From contig OY725500.1 in assembly GCA_963281255.1 (NCBI GenBank), positions 2,232,001 to 2,296,000 of the forward strand: a stretch of DNA of 64,000 nt, in the 5' to 3' direction. Positions 54,007 to 64,000 of this stretch are shown piece by piece. The notes below the pieces were generated by a model. That model was not told the DNA's origin, ran no database searches, and worked only from the letters and a program-made list of their open reading frames with translations. Numbering within the stretch: position 1 is the first letter of the stretch; each line of letters starts with the position of its first letter. A program made the translations under genes and the position numbers. The DNA comes from Aphrocallistes beatrix. Its lineage: Eukaryota > Porifera > Hexactinellida > Sceptrulophora > Aphrocallistidae.

Positions 54007-55585
54007 ACGCGCGGCACCAGGGAAATTACGACACCTCGGATGATATTTCGCACTTGGATTTTTGTGATGAGTAAATAATCATCCGCTTGACGGTCCCAGA
54101 AACAATAATCGCCCTAGCTACTAATCGAGTGTATTATCTGCATTATCTTCGAAACAGTTTGAAGTTTATCGTTTATAGCTCTACCTATCTGCGCATACCT
54201 ATGTATGTAGGCCAAGAAGACCAATTCTGGCATATCTATTCTTGTGTAGATAGGTGCATGCGCCCAGATGGATAGATTCATGTGCCCAGTACTTTTCAAT
54301 ACCTCAATACATGTGGTATATTGTGATTTTTGTGTCTTAGTTTTGATTTGTACGGTAATTTTCATACCAATAAAGGTTTAAAACAATCAAATAGCACTAT
54401 CAAGAGATTTAACTTCTAGATTAATCCGCCGGTCCGCCGATCACGTTCCCCACCCTAAATTGATATTTTAAAAATCTTACTACATACAAATGCTATCTCG
54501 AATTAGGTAATACAAGCGCGCTTCGCTTGCTTGCGCTGCGCGGCTAGCGGACACTTCGTGTCCGCCGGAGGCTCCCTTCGGTCGCCTGGGGTCACATTGA
54601 TTAATTATAAGGGAGAGAGCATCTCTAAATATGTCTGTCCTACTGTGAAAATCGATATCACTCGAAAAATCACCAAATTTGTCCATTTTTAAAATTTTGA
54701 TGAGTAATGATGACGTTATAGCGAAGTGATGAGTAATCATTTTTGATGATTGTTGCATCATATGTGAGACGTGTTAGTATACAGATTCTATTAAAATTTC
54801 AGCTTTCTATCTCCTATAATGGCTGAGTTATGTCCGAATAACTGTGTTGCTTAACTTTTAAAAATGTGACAATGACGTCATAATTCCATGATGAGTCGAC
54901 ATTTTGCTCTGAACTCAGAACTTACTGGAGCCATAGCCAAAAGACTCCCACATGCCAAAAATCAGCCTTCTGCGCCCGGCAGTTTCTTCAATCAATTCGT
55001 TACAGATATATATATATATATATATATACAATCATCGAGTTTTAATAGTAAGGATAGTTACAGAATTAAAGTTATAACATGTGATTTATATTCTTTCATG
55101 GGTCTAGGCCCTATGCCTCTCTGATTTTCTCAGAAGCCTTGGATGGGTCTATTTGCATACGGGTGCTACAAACGAAAGTATCAGTGATAACAATCTCCTC
55201 ACTCTGATACTCCTCTCATTTGATTCTGAACGAAGAGGTAATCGTTAAAACGCCGGGCTTCGGAGCACGTTAGTGGCGAGGGGAGGAATGCCTTCCAAAG
55301 GACCAATCAACAGAGAAGGATGAAATGGGGAGGATCACTTAAGCTGAGGGCTGGACGTTATTGTTTCGCGTTAAATGAATATTTCTCAGTCCTGTTTTTT
55401 GACGAAGGACCTTTTCAATTATACAAGTTGGTATATTTGGTATACTTATTTCATATGTCATTAATATTTGAAATGAATTTGTGAAAGTGAATATTTGGCA
55501 CATGCAGTGACTTCTGAAAGTGTTTATTTTTCCAGGGCGACCCTGAGAACACGAAGTGTTCATTAGCGCGCGTGTGCTAATTAAA
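54007..55585. repeat. MULE left terminal inverted repeat
   Basis: Matches 59750-60975 in reverse: for example 'cgatcacgttccccaccc', 'gaacgaagaggtaatcg', 'gcgaggggaggaatgcc' and 'ctgagaacacgaagtgttca' each have complements on the right. It is interrupted by the Hel copy at 54513-55054. Confidence 0.88.
54513..55054 (-). mobile_element. Hel-family reference copy, 542 bp, empty site known
   Basis: The cleanest copy. On the minus strand it starts tccttactattaaaactcga, then an AT microsatellite, 'ctgtaacgaattgattgaag', the body, a GGCGGACAC/GTGTCCGCC-type hairpin, a second small hairpin (caagcgaagcgcgcttg) and ends CTTG. The matching right arm of the MULE supplies the empty site at 60281/60282: aattctagtaaaca|tattatctaatt. 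The insertion lies between A and T and nothing is duplicated. TC start, hairpin before the 3' end and A/T insertion are Helitron hallmarks; CTTG differs from the usual CTRR. No rep/helicase gene is present in this or any copy here. Confidence 0.92.
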
Positions 55586-55681
55586 CATTATGGTTTGGTA
55601 CTTTAATCAATGTGTGATGTATTGGTAATCGACTCTATAGCGCTGTCGTGTTTCACACAGAAATAATTTACTTGTGCCCTG

Positions 55682-56304
55682 TTACGAAAAAAATGGTCCA
55701 GGGGGACCAATTTTGGCAGGTCAAAACTGGTCCGGCCCTCCCAAAAATGGTCCGGGTTAAATTTTGTGTCATTTAATTACGTACACTAAAGTAGTCCTCT
55801 CCTCATAGGATGTGATGACATTACAACAAGTATGTAGAAGTTTTACTATTGCGTCCCGCCATTTCCCGCAAACTACAACGCTGCGCCCTGCTTTTAACAT
55901 GACTCAAGTTGGCATTATTCATGTTAAAAAATGTCTGTCGGTGGACCGATAGTGCAGCTGACTTGGCACGTGAGATATGAATATTGGAATACATCGGGAC
56001 TACGAAATTTTTGATAACTAAAATTTCGCAGCGTACGGAGATACATACATACATATGGACGGATGTGGTACACCGTCCTTGCCATAGGGGTATCTCTCTG
56101 CAGAAACTGCACTAAAAATGGTCCTCCGGACTAGATTTAGCAGCCAAAACGGATCTCTTGGACCAAATTTGGCGACCAAAACTGGTCCGGGTCAACAAAT
56201 TTAGCTAGGGGGGAACCAAATATGGCTGCCAAATCTGGTCCCCGGGACCAATTTTGGCGACCAAAACTAGTCCCCCGGATCAATTTTGGACTGACAGCAC
56301 CAGC
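55682..56304. mobile_element. 623-bp element with GGTCC-rich repeats and 9-bp TSD
   Basis: Flanked by tgtgccctg (55673-55681) and tgtgtcctg (56305-56313), eight of nine matching. MULE copy 1 at 52160-52185 lacks the insert, giving the empty site. Both ends carry imperfect ~35-bp repeats of the kind 'ggtccgggaccaattttggc' and 'gaccaaaactggtcc'. The outer tips (ttacgaaaaaaat, gacagcaccagc) are not inverted repeats. No gene inside. Confidence 0.7.
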
Positions 56305-56608
56305 TGTGTCCTGGCAAGCTTCAATCTCTAGCTACACCACTGTCCACCACTTATACAATACTTGCACGTATTTGGACTCCTGAGGTACTCCTCCACAGTT
56401 ACACAATTTTTTGTAGTCAAAATTTAGACACCATTGTTTTCAAAAAAAGCCCTTGTTTTCAAAAAAATGTTTTCAAAAAAAGCCCCCAATAATTTGATAC
56501 ATTGTTTTCCGCATTAATGTATATATTATCGATTTTATTAAAGAACAAAGGGATATGTGTTTATTTTAATGAAGGCATGATACTACAGAAATGATATAGA
56601 TGTGTAGA

Positions 56609-59096
56609 TTATACTTTATTCCACTCTTGCTCGCATTTCCTACAGATATAAGGGTCATCACCTATATCCGCTAACCATACATATTCACAGCCAGTGTGAT
56701 ACCAACTTTCACAGAAATCACGTCCCACCCAGTCGTCATTCTTCTGGTCTCTCAGAACTGGACAATCATGCATTCCGTATTTCTCGCAGATTTCAGTATC
56801 ATCCATGTTAACGTCTTGGATGGGAGAAGTGACTTCTTTACGGCCAGAAGAGGAGATCTCACTACCAAAGCATCCAGATTTATACGTAGTCGCGTCTTTT
56901 TCGCGTTTACGCCTTGGAGATTCGGCAATCAGGAATTGACTATTCAGAAGACGCCAGCGTCTTTTCTGAGTATCTTTATCAGCATTTCTCTTGCATCTAT
57001 TCCGTTCCTTATCCATCGTTACGAGGTGAGCTAGGGTCACATTAGTACATTGCACCCCCATATCCGCTAAGATTGATGCGAGTATCAATGAGCCTTCATT
57101 GAAAGTTGACACAGCTATTGACGCAGAAGCTTGGAGAGAGTATTGTCCAACCCGTTTTCCTTTAGGAGCATGTGCCAGAGAACTGAATGTAGGTATTCAT
57201 TGGCATTTTGTGTTAAATCAAGCGTCAAGGCGGACACATATCTAGGCTTGCAAAGTTCACAAAAACATCTTGCAGTCGTGATAACTCATCTCCATTCAGA
57301 TAGGGTAGTCGCAGTTTGGGAGGTGTAATAGAGCTATCTTCGACTGAAAGTGCAATAGTCTTTTGAAAGTAGCACCAAGAGCTCTTTGAAAACGGACAAC
57401 TTTCATGCTACTCAACCAAATGATCGAGTAGTGGATAGAGAGCCTTTTGAATGTCTATCGCTGCTTTCCTTCTATTCTGAACGATAACAAGTGCATAAAG
57501 ATGGCCAATCCTCTGAACCTTTGAAGCGGGTATTGGTTTGGATGTTAAAGTTCTCGTGGTTTTCTTCCTCATTGCCTTTTTAATCTCCCTTGTGCATGCC
57601 TGATGCACTCCTCCTTTCGTAGATTTTCCAATCCTTTGTACGGATCGCTTTCTCGTAACCGCTTAAAAGAGCTTGAGTCTCCATCGCCTACATATCTGGT
57701 ATAAGCAAGAGAATGTTTGGTGACAGATCTAGCCCAAATTTCAAGTGCTGCTGAAGATTCAATTCCTTGACTAGTCCCGAAATAATTTGCCGGACACTCG
57801 CCGGAATGTTTCTTCCAATATTCGCTATACTCATCTGGATCGTCTTTCTTCCTCTCTTCAGTCCATTTGAGACATTTGCTGCACATGTTTTCATAGAGGA
57901 CGTAGTCTAATACTTTACCGCTATATACCTCAATTGCAGCCGCGAATCCTTGATTCGAATAATAACCTCTCTGATGCCATGAACTGTCGTAACTTACAGT
58001 ACAATTCTTACAGTCTGGGATATTTGACGTGTCGGCTGTGTCGCGTACAAGTTTAGCTGACATGGACATGGATTGCTGACAGATTGTATTTGCTGATTCG
58101 ACCAATTTCAAGACGGAAACTTTGTTCATTCGCTTCCAGGTATTCTGTATCCCAAGGAGATTGCACGAGAGTAAGAAATCATTCCAACTGAGAGAGGTGC
58201 AGTGCACTGCTAATAAAGCCCTCACGTTCACTTCCGACTTTTTCCGGGATAGCATTTGGGGGTCATTCACGGATTCCGTGGGTTGCATGCCAATAGGTAG
58301 GGAAGTTGGGAATTCAGCTATAACAAGATGGCAATAGCTACACTTTAATAATAAATATGACTGTAAGCCATCTCGAAAGGCGTATTGATGTGGATTGAGT
58401 GGTCCTGTACATTTTGGTTCAGTGCATCTTAATAGAGAGAATACCATGCTAAGTATGTCCATGTCGATAATTTGAGATCCATGGAGAATTAATAGATCAC
58501 GAAATGAGTGAGTTTCATCTTTACGCAATTTGATGCTTATGAATTTAGTTGGATGAGGGAACTTTACTTGTTTGAATAGTTCGGATGTCGGCTTTGATGG
58601 TAGTCTCTTTGCAGGTAGTGGTGTGAAAGATGATTTTCTTTTCAGTCCTTCCTTCCCCTTTACGAAATTTCCCAACGTTGACTTTTTTTACTCTTCTTTT
58701 GCCTCTGAGAGAAAAAGAAGGAACTTTCGTGGAATTATCCGAATCTTCGGATGTCTGTGAAGACAAGGCAAATTGTGAGAAAGTAGATCTGAGTTCAGTA
58801 GGAGAGGTTGAAGAAGGGATTTCATTAGTTGGAATATTTGGAACTTTGAATACGTAATCATCTTTAGTGTCTGCTTGAGACAAGCCAGAGTCACTTGATT
58901 CTATACTAGAAGCGAAGGGAGATGGAATTCGAACCAGAGGGAGGTCAGCACTTCTAAATATTGGAACAGTTTCTTGTTCCGAAGAAGACATATCTTGTTC
59001 TGAAAAAGACATTGTATTTTGTGTTTGTATATATTTATCGATAAATTTTATCATTTTATTTCGGTATTTATACCAACTACGTATATATCCTTGCAT
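56609..59096 (-). pseudogene. Mutator-like transposase with PHD finger, near full length
   Basis: The gene of MULE copy 2. It starts at 59096 (MQGYIRSWY) or, more likely, MSFSEQDMSS near 59010. A serine-rich acidic N-terminus is followed by a basic KRRVKKVN patch. After a frameshift near 58665 a 368-codon frame contains CTEPKC and KCSYC (possible zinc site, residues 84-115), then the Mutator core: CTVSYDSSWHQRGYYS (first Asp, residue 230, about 57988), VLYENMCSKC with KKHSGEC (C-x2-C...H-x3-C knuckle), YVGDGDSSSFKRL (second Asp, about residue 331-333) and RKEECIRHAQGRLK (third acid). A frameshift near 57600 leads to KKAMRKKTTRTL and a stop near 57408; 57400-57115 is badly decayed. The last frame (57112-56609) has STFNEGSLIL and a C-terminal PHD finger, in which several zinc ligands are mutated (CEKY, GRDFC). 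PHD fingers bind histone H3 tails, so chromatin-guided targeting is a possible role. Confidence 0.85.
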
Positions 59097-59099
59097 ATA

Positions 59100-59470
59100 A
59101 TGCTCTTAAAAATGTCTAATTTTAGACTCTATTACAACTGACGGAATTCTCTCAAATTAAGGATACAGTATTGTTTATTTTTAGACTCTGGTTTCTATTT
59201 GGTACTGAAGGAATTCTCTTCTTGCCATGCTTAGTTTTGAAATAGACAAATTAAGTATACAGTATTGTTTATTTTTAGACTGTAGTTTCTATTTAGAACT
59301 GAAGGACTTCTCTTCTTACCATGCTTAGATTTGAAATCGACAAATTAAGTATACACTATTGTTTATTTGTAGACTCTGGTTTCTATTTAGTACTGAAGGA
59401 ATTCTCTTCTTGCCATGCTTAGATTTGAAATAGACAAATATAAGTCTACAGTATTGTTTATTTTTAAACG
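59100..59470. repeat. ~95-bp tandem repeat upstream of MULE gene
   Basis: Four units, each with 'acagtattgtttatttttag', 'tttctatttagtactgaagg' and 'ttcttgccatgcttagattt'. MULE copy 1 has about two units at the equivalent place (49490-49640). They lie between the gene start and the inner end of the terminal repeat, where a promoter would be. Confidence 0.88.
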
Positions 59471-59749
59471 ATGAACAGTGACCCTATTGGGCGGAGTCAA
59501 CTGTATATATATTTATGCACAAATAAACATCGAGTTTTAATAGTATTCGAGTTGTAATATTAAGGATTTGCATACAAAACGCATATGTTTAATGCAGATA
59601 TATGATAGATGCTTTAACCGTAGAATGCCCACTGGGGATACAGTGTCTCCGATATCGCGGATGTCTCTCGACGATTTTCTATGCAACTGAAGCCATAAAA
59701 TGCTGGGCATTCTGCTACAGTTAATAATTCGTATCTGCTAGGCGGTATC

Positions 59750-60975
59750 CTTAATTAGCATCCACGCGCTAATGAACACTTCGTGTTCTCAGAGTCTCCC
59801 TGGAAAAATAAACACTTTCAGAAGTCCCTACCGGTGCCAAATATTGTTCAATTTCACAAATTCATTTCAAATACAAATGAAATAAGTAAACAAAACATAC
59901 CAACTTGTATAATTGAAAATGTCCTTCGTCTGAAAACAAGGACTGAGAAATAATCATTTAACGCGAAACACTAACGTCCAGCCCTCAGCTTATGTGATCC
60001 TACCCAGTTCATCCTTATCTGTTGATTGGTCCTTTGGAGTGAAGGTATTCCTCCCCTCGCCACTGACGTGCTCCGAAACCCGGCGTTTAACGATTACCTC
60101 TTCGTTCAGAATCAAATGAGAGGAGTATCAGACTGAGGAGATTGTTATCACAGATACTTTCGTTTGTAGCACCCGTACGCAAATAGACCCATGCAAGGCT
60201 TCTGAGAGAATTAGAGATTCATAGGGCCTGGACCTATGAATGAATATAAATCACGTGTTATAACTTTAATTCTAGTAAACATATTATCTAATTTGATATA
60301 ACATTGCTATGTAGTAAGATTTTAAAAATATCAATTTAGGGTGGGGACCGTGATCGGCGGACCGACGGATTAATCTAGAAGTTAAATCTCTTGATAGTGC
60401 TATTTGATTGTTAAAAATATCTATTGGTATGAAAATTACCATACAAATCAAAACTAAGACACAAAAATCACAATATACCACATGTATTGAGGTATTGAAA
60501 AGTACTGGGCACTAGGGGATTATCTAGGAGCGCGAGACGCTCCTTTAGGCGTATTATTTTAAGCCTCAAAGTGTTTAGGAGCATGAAAATCCAGAATAAT
60601 ACCCAATTTACCCTATTTATAATGCTATTTATATATTTAGGCGTATGAAAATTTAGGGATTTTAGATTAGGAGCATATCTCTGGAGGGCTGTATAATACC
60701 CTGCTGGGCACATGTACCTGTCCATCTGGGCGCATGCGCCTATCTACACAAGAATAGAGATGCCTGAATTGGTTTTCTTGGCATGGATACATAAGTGTGC
60801 GCAGATAGGTAGAGCTATAAACGATAAACTTCAAACTGTTTCGAAGATAATGCAGATAATACATCGATTAGTAGCTAGGGCGATTATTGTTTCTGGGACC
60901 GTCAAGCGGATGATTATTTACTCATCACAAAAATCCAAGTGCGAAATATCGTCCGAGGTGTCGTAATTTCCCTGG
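59750..60975. repeat. MULE right terminal inverted repeat
   Basis: Reverse partner of 54007-55585. It carries a 192-bp MITE insertion at 60512-60703. It preserves the empty site for the Hel copy found in the left arm. Confidence 0.88.
60512..60703. mobile_element. 192-bp MITE with perfect 7-bp duplication
   Basis: ctgggca occurs at 60505-60511 and 60704-60710; the left MULE arm has it once (gtgcccagtactt at 54280). Tips ctaggggattat and ataataccctg are weak inverted repeats of hAT type. AT-rich body with several 'aggagcat' words. Confidence 0.75.
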
Positions 60976-61019
60976 TGAATTCGAGCGTTAGAAAATTTAT
61001 TGTGCTACACAAATAATAG

Positions 61020-61442
61020 ATCTGATTTTTTTCGTTTGTCGCTAGCACATCTTAATAGTAGAAATCGGGCAACTCAAAGAATTGTTTAGGACATACCAAG
61101 GAAACAAATGTTTCCAAAATCGAATCATAGATAGTCTATCATATTTGCAACTTCATAGGACCAAAAGAAAGTTAAAATGACAAAAAAAGTGAATTTCTTC
61201 GGTGTCTAAAAAAAATGGCCAAAAAACGGCAAAAAACTGTTTTTTTTGGGAAATCAGGAATAAAATCACCAAGTTATAAGATATCGAAAATAAAGTGGTC
61301 TTACGTTTATCGCTTAATGATATGGAACAACTCTTGAAATTTTTATACCTCTATCTCAAACCAATTTTGACTAAAAATTCTATAAAGACGGTCAATTTTG
61401 AAATTTTAAAGACCCGAGATATAGAGATTTTAAATTTAGATG
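61020..61442 (+). mobile_element. TTAA-A fragment hosting the next copy
   Basis: Follows the family from 'tcgctagcacatcttaatag' to 'agattttaaatttagatg', then TTAA at 61443-61446 where a complete reversed copy is inserted. Both ends of this host copy are missing. Confidence 0.85.
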
Positions 61443-61446
61443 TTAA

Positions 61447-63375
61447 GGATACCGCCCTCGAAAAATCTTGCCTGGCGTAAAAAAAAACTGCAAAATGTTT
61501 TATTGCTAATTTCATTGTATTACTGATCGGTCTACCATCTGATAGCACTATTTGGACGGCATTTATTTTAATTTTTTGCGAAATAACCCCCTAAAGTTTA
61601 GCGTTAATAAAAATTGAAAAATTATTAGAGGATTTTAACTCATTTACCAATTAGTTTTTAACTTATTTGATTTTTTTTTATGATATGAACCTTAACATTG
61701 TATTAGCACATTTGGAGATTATAAAACACAAATATTTAAAAGAATGGGCAAATAAAATCCAAACAAAATAGCTCTATAAGGGAGTCCATTTATATAATCC
61801 TCGGGAAATCGCAAGTTTGATCTCAGATATTTAGCGATCACTGGGTCAGAAATAAAATTCTGATTGTTTCAAAAAAAAATTTGTTCGGATCCGACCATTT
61901 GTTCTTGAGATATCGCATATTATAGGTAAAGTTCGACCATAATATCCCTCTAAGGTCCCGAAAGAGGCTGATGTCATATCTTAAAAACTATTGTAGATAT
62001 ATAATATATTATATCCTTAAATAAAAGGATATATGCGAAAATATATAGGTTCCTCGAACATTCCTTTGTCAAAAAATAAATAATTCTCGACTTATCATTG
62101 ATTTAAATGTAATACAAATTCTATGGAGAACTTTGAATCCATTAGAAAATGGCGAATCTAATCATTAAATATGTGTCCAAATTTAGCTATTATGCTAAAT
62201 AGTGAATTCATTTGCCGTTAATAATATGTACAGAAAAATTGGAGAACTTTTGATAATTATTTTGAAAGTTCTGGCCTTGGACCTCGCAGATTCGGTCAAA
62301 AACCCCCATTTAGGGTCCAAAAAGAGATATCTCTCTATCTTTGTAAATACAAGTCCAAATTCTTAGTTCTCACTTCCTAATATACTTTTTACGAGTGTAC
62401 ATATATGATTCTTTGATACTAATTGCACTACACCCTATGGAATGTTAAGTTTTATATTTTTGTCATATGATGACGTAGCATTTTTCGAAAATCCTAACTT
62501 CGAAACTAAAAGTCGCAGACTTTCGCTCTAACTTCCTAATATACTTTTTGGAAGCTTTTTATTCATTCTAAACTGATAGATTATACCTCGCAGTGCCAGG
62601 AATATGAAATATTATCTACAATTATCTCAAAATATTCGGAGTTAGGGGCCTCAAGGAAATTTGTGGATTTTCAGGGTACTTTTGCTATTTTTGGTAAATA
62701 TTTGGCTTTAATATAGCTAAATCAGCAGTATGGATGCGAATAAATGTCTGTGGATGCTTATGTGCATTATTAATAACTCATTTTACATTCTTCTTAACAC
62801 CTAAACTTAAAATCTCTATATCCCGGGACTTTAAAATTTCAAAATTGACCGTCTTTACAGAATTATTTCTCAAATTTGGTTTGAGATAGAAGTTTGAAAA
62901 TTTCAAGAGTTGTTTCATATCATTAAGCGATGAACGTAGGACCACCATTTTTTGGATATATTCTAACTCGGTGATTTTATTCATGATTTCCCAAAAAAAA
63001 CAGACATTTTTTGCCCTTTTTTTTCGGACACCGATAAAATTTACAATTTTTGTCATTTTAACTTTCTTCTGGTCCTATGAAGTTGCAAATATGGTAGACT
63101 ATCTATGATTCGATTTTGGAAGCGTTTGATTCCTTGGTATGTTCTAAACAATTCATTGAGTGCCTAAATTTCTACCATTAAGATGTGCTAGCGGAAAATT
63201 TAAAAAACAGACTTTGAGACACTGTATCTCAAAATCTAGAAATTAGAATCAAAAACGGTTTGGATAGTGCCAGTATTTCTTGATGGAGATACCTCCCCAC
63301 GCTTAACATCTCTTATAGCTCTACTTTCATCGTATGCTGTAATGCAAATCATATGTTTTTTCGAGGGCGGTATCC
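61447..63375 (-). mobile_element. TTAA-A element, full copy, minus (1929 bp)
   Basis: Starts ggataccgccctcgaaaaat, ends ttttcgagggcggtatcc, with TTAA at 61443-61446 and 63376-63379. Very similar to the copy at 42721 throughout, so both moved recently relative to copy 1. It contains a 92-codon frame at 62778-63056 (starting MTKIVNFIGV) that is also partly open in other copies; I do not think it is a gene. Confidence 0.92.
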
Positions 63376-64000
63376 TTAAATAACATCCAAACATCCTTAA
63401 TCAACAACTTATAGTAGTACTTAACTACAAAATATGGCATATCAAAGATTTTCACTTCATGACACCTTCAAAAGTGTTAAAAAGTTGTCAGTTATGACTG
63501 GGGACCCAAAAATGACCACATCTGATAGTATCCGCCGAAATCCCATATCTACAACTTTATTTGACTATGCCAGATCGTAATTTTAATACTGAATTCGAGT
63601 TCAGCACTAAAACTCCAGCAATTTGATATATATATTGACCATATTTTGAGAATATTTTGGTTGCCAGTTCTTAGCAATGTCCAGGAATGTGAAAAAATTT
63701 CTGGCCGTTGCTAGGTACGGTCAAACAAAAATATTTCCAAATATGGTCAATATATATATCAAATTGATGGAAATCTAGTGCTGAGCATGAATTCAGTTTT
63801 AAAAAGATGATCTGGCACTGTTAAAATAAGTTATAGCATTGGGACATTTCGCATTTAAGGTTGCCCTTTCCTATGGGAATATTGTTTTTAATCAAAAATC
63901 AACCAAAATACCTTTTTAACCATTTTTAGATACCTAAAGGGGTTCTAAACCTCAATTTCGATTTTCAGAATAACAAAGCCAATATTTTTCCACTTAGAGC
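63376..64000. mobile_element. TTAA-B copy, running off the window
   Basis: Starts at TTAA, follows B in reverse ('caacaacttatagtagtact', 'actggggacccaaaaatgac', palindromic core at 63600-63770), then at 63855 (catttaaggttgcccttt) a second B end begins inside a TTAA of the first. It continues beyond 64000. Confidence 0.8.

Larger units (their letters stand above)
53066..61019 (-). mobile_element. MULE copy 2, 7.95 kb, with ~1-kb terminal inverted repeats
   Basis: Outermost ends ctattatttgtgtagcacaa (53066) and ttgtgctacacaaataatag (61019) pair over about 40 bases. Further inverted similarity links 54007-55585 with 59750-60975. After removing a Hel copy from the left arm and a 192-bp MITE from the right arm, each arm is about 1.03 kb. 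Between the arms is a Mutator-like transposase gene on the minus strand. Bases 53105-54006 in the left arm have no partner on the right. No 8-10-bp target duplication is evident next to the ends. Confidence 0.85.

Noticed and set aside
53057-61028. A 9-bp target duplication for MULE copy 2
   Set aside because: Bases outside the outer ends (left ...tttactact, right atctgattt...) do not match; the flanks belong to different repeats, so rearrangement after insertion is likely.
62778-63056. A 92-codon frame shared by TTAA-A copies (also at 41073-41306)
   Set aside because: It is shared because the DNA is shared; its length and stops vary between copies and no domain is recognisable.

Overview
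The window is AT-rich animal nuclear DNA made almost entirely of transposable elements (TEs). Support for a eukaryote comes from an exon ending in a clean GT splice donor, a SINE with tRNA-like A and B boxes, and degenerate transposase genes of the mariner, Tc1, pogo/Tigger, hAT, PIF/Harbinger, Mutator and THAP types. A 200-base N gap (130-329) shows it is a draft assembly. I cannot name the species. Mariner, Tc1, PHD-finger Mutator and Harbinger elements together suggest an invertebrate. The only likely host gene is one leucine-rich-repeat exon at 33087-33455 on the minus strand, resembling the start of dynein regulatory complex subunit 3.

Family labels used here. 'Hel' is a ~540-bp Helitron-like non-autonomous family: it begins TC, ends CTTG after GC-rich hairpins, carries an AT microsatellite, and sits between A and T without a target duplication. 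'TTAA-A' is a ~1.93-kb family with 19-bp inverted ends, inserted at TTAA. 'TTAA-B' is a palindromic family also found at TTAA. 'E' is a ~1.7-kb family with 34-bp inverted ends and an internal minisatellite. 'F' is a long-inverted-repeat element carrying an unclassified gene. 'G' is a palindromic MITE.

Layout. 0-7 kb: Hel pieces, a 134-bp tandem repeat, a wrecked Mutator/PHD gene (minus, 2845-3664), a Tc1 scrap and a mariner-type MITE. 7-10.5 kb: Tigger pseudogene between Hel pieces. 10.5-16.4 kb: a hAT deletion derivative with a perfect 8-bp target duplication, next to a Tc1-like element interrupted by a nearly intact two-gene Harbinger element. 16.4-22.7 kb: MITEs, Hel copies and a hAT scrap. 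22.7-30.8 kb: element F, whose left arm holds a mariner, an E copy and a SINE, and whose right side holds a Tc1 element. 31-33.6 kb: Hel copies, small MITEs and the host exon. 33.6-39.5 kb: TTAA-B repeats holding a THAP-domain element, itself holding TTAA-A. 40-49.1 kb: a stack of TTAA-A, TTAA-A, E, Hel and a MITE nested in one another. 49.1-61 kb: two Mutator-like (MULE) elements in inverted orientation, one with kilobase-long terminal inverted repeats. 61-64 kb: TTAA-A and TTAA-B.

No operon-like or pathway logic links the genes; the organising principle is nested insertion. Because several families occur more than once, paralogous copies act as empty sites, so insertion boundaries and target duplications can be read directly, including the Hel family's A/T insertion at two loci. 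Nearly every transposase is broken. The Harbinger element is closest to intact, with one frameshift in its transposase and an intact partner gene.
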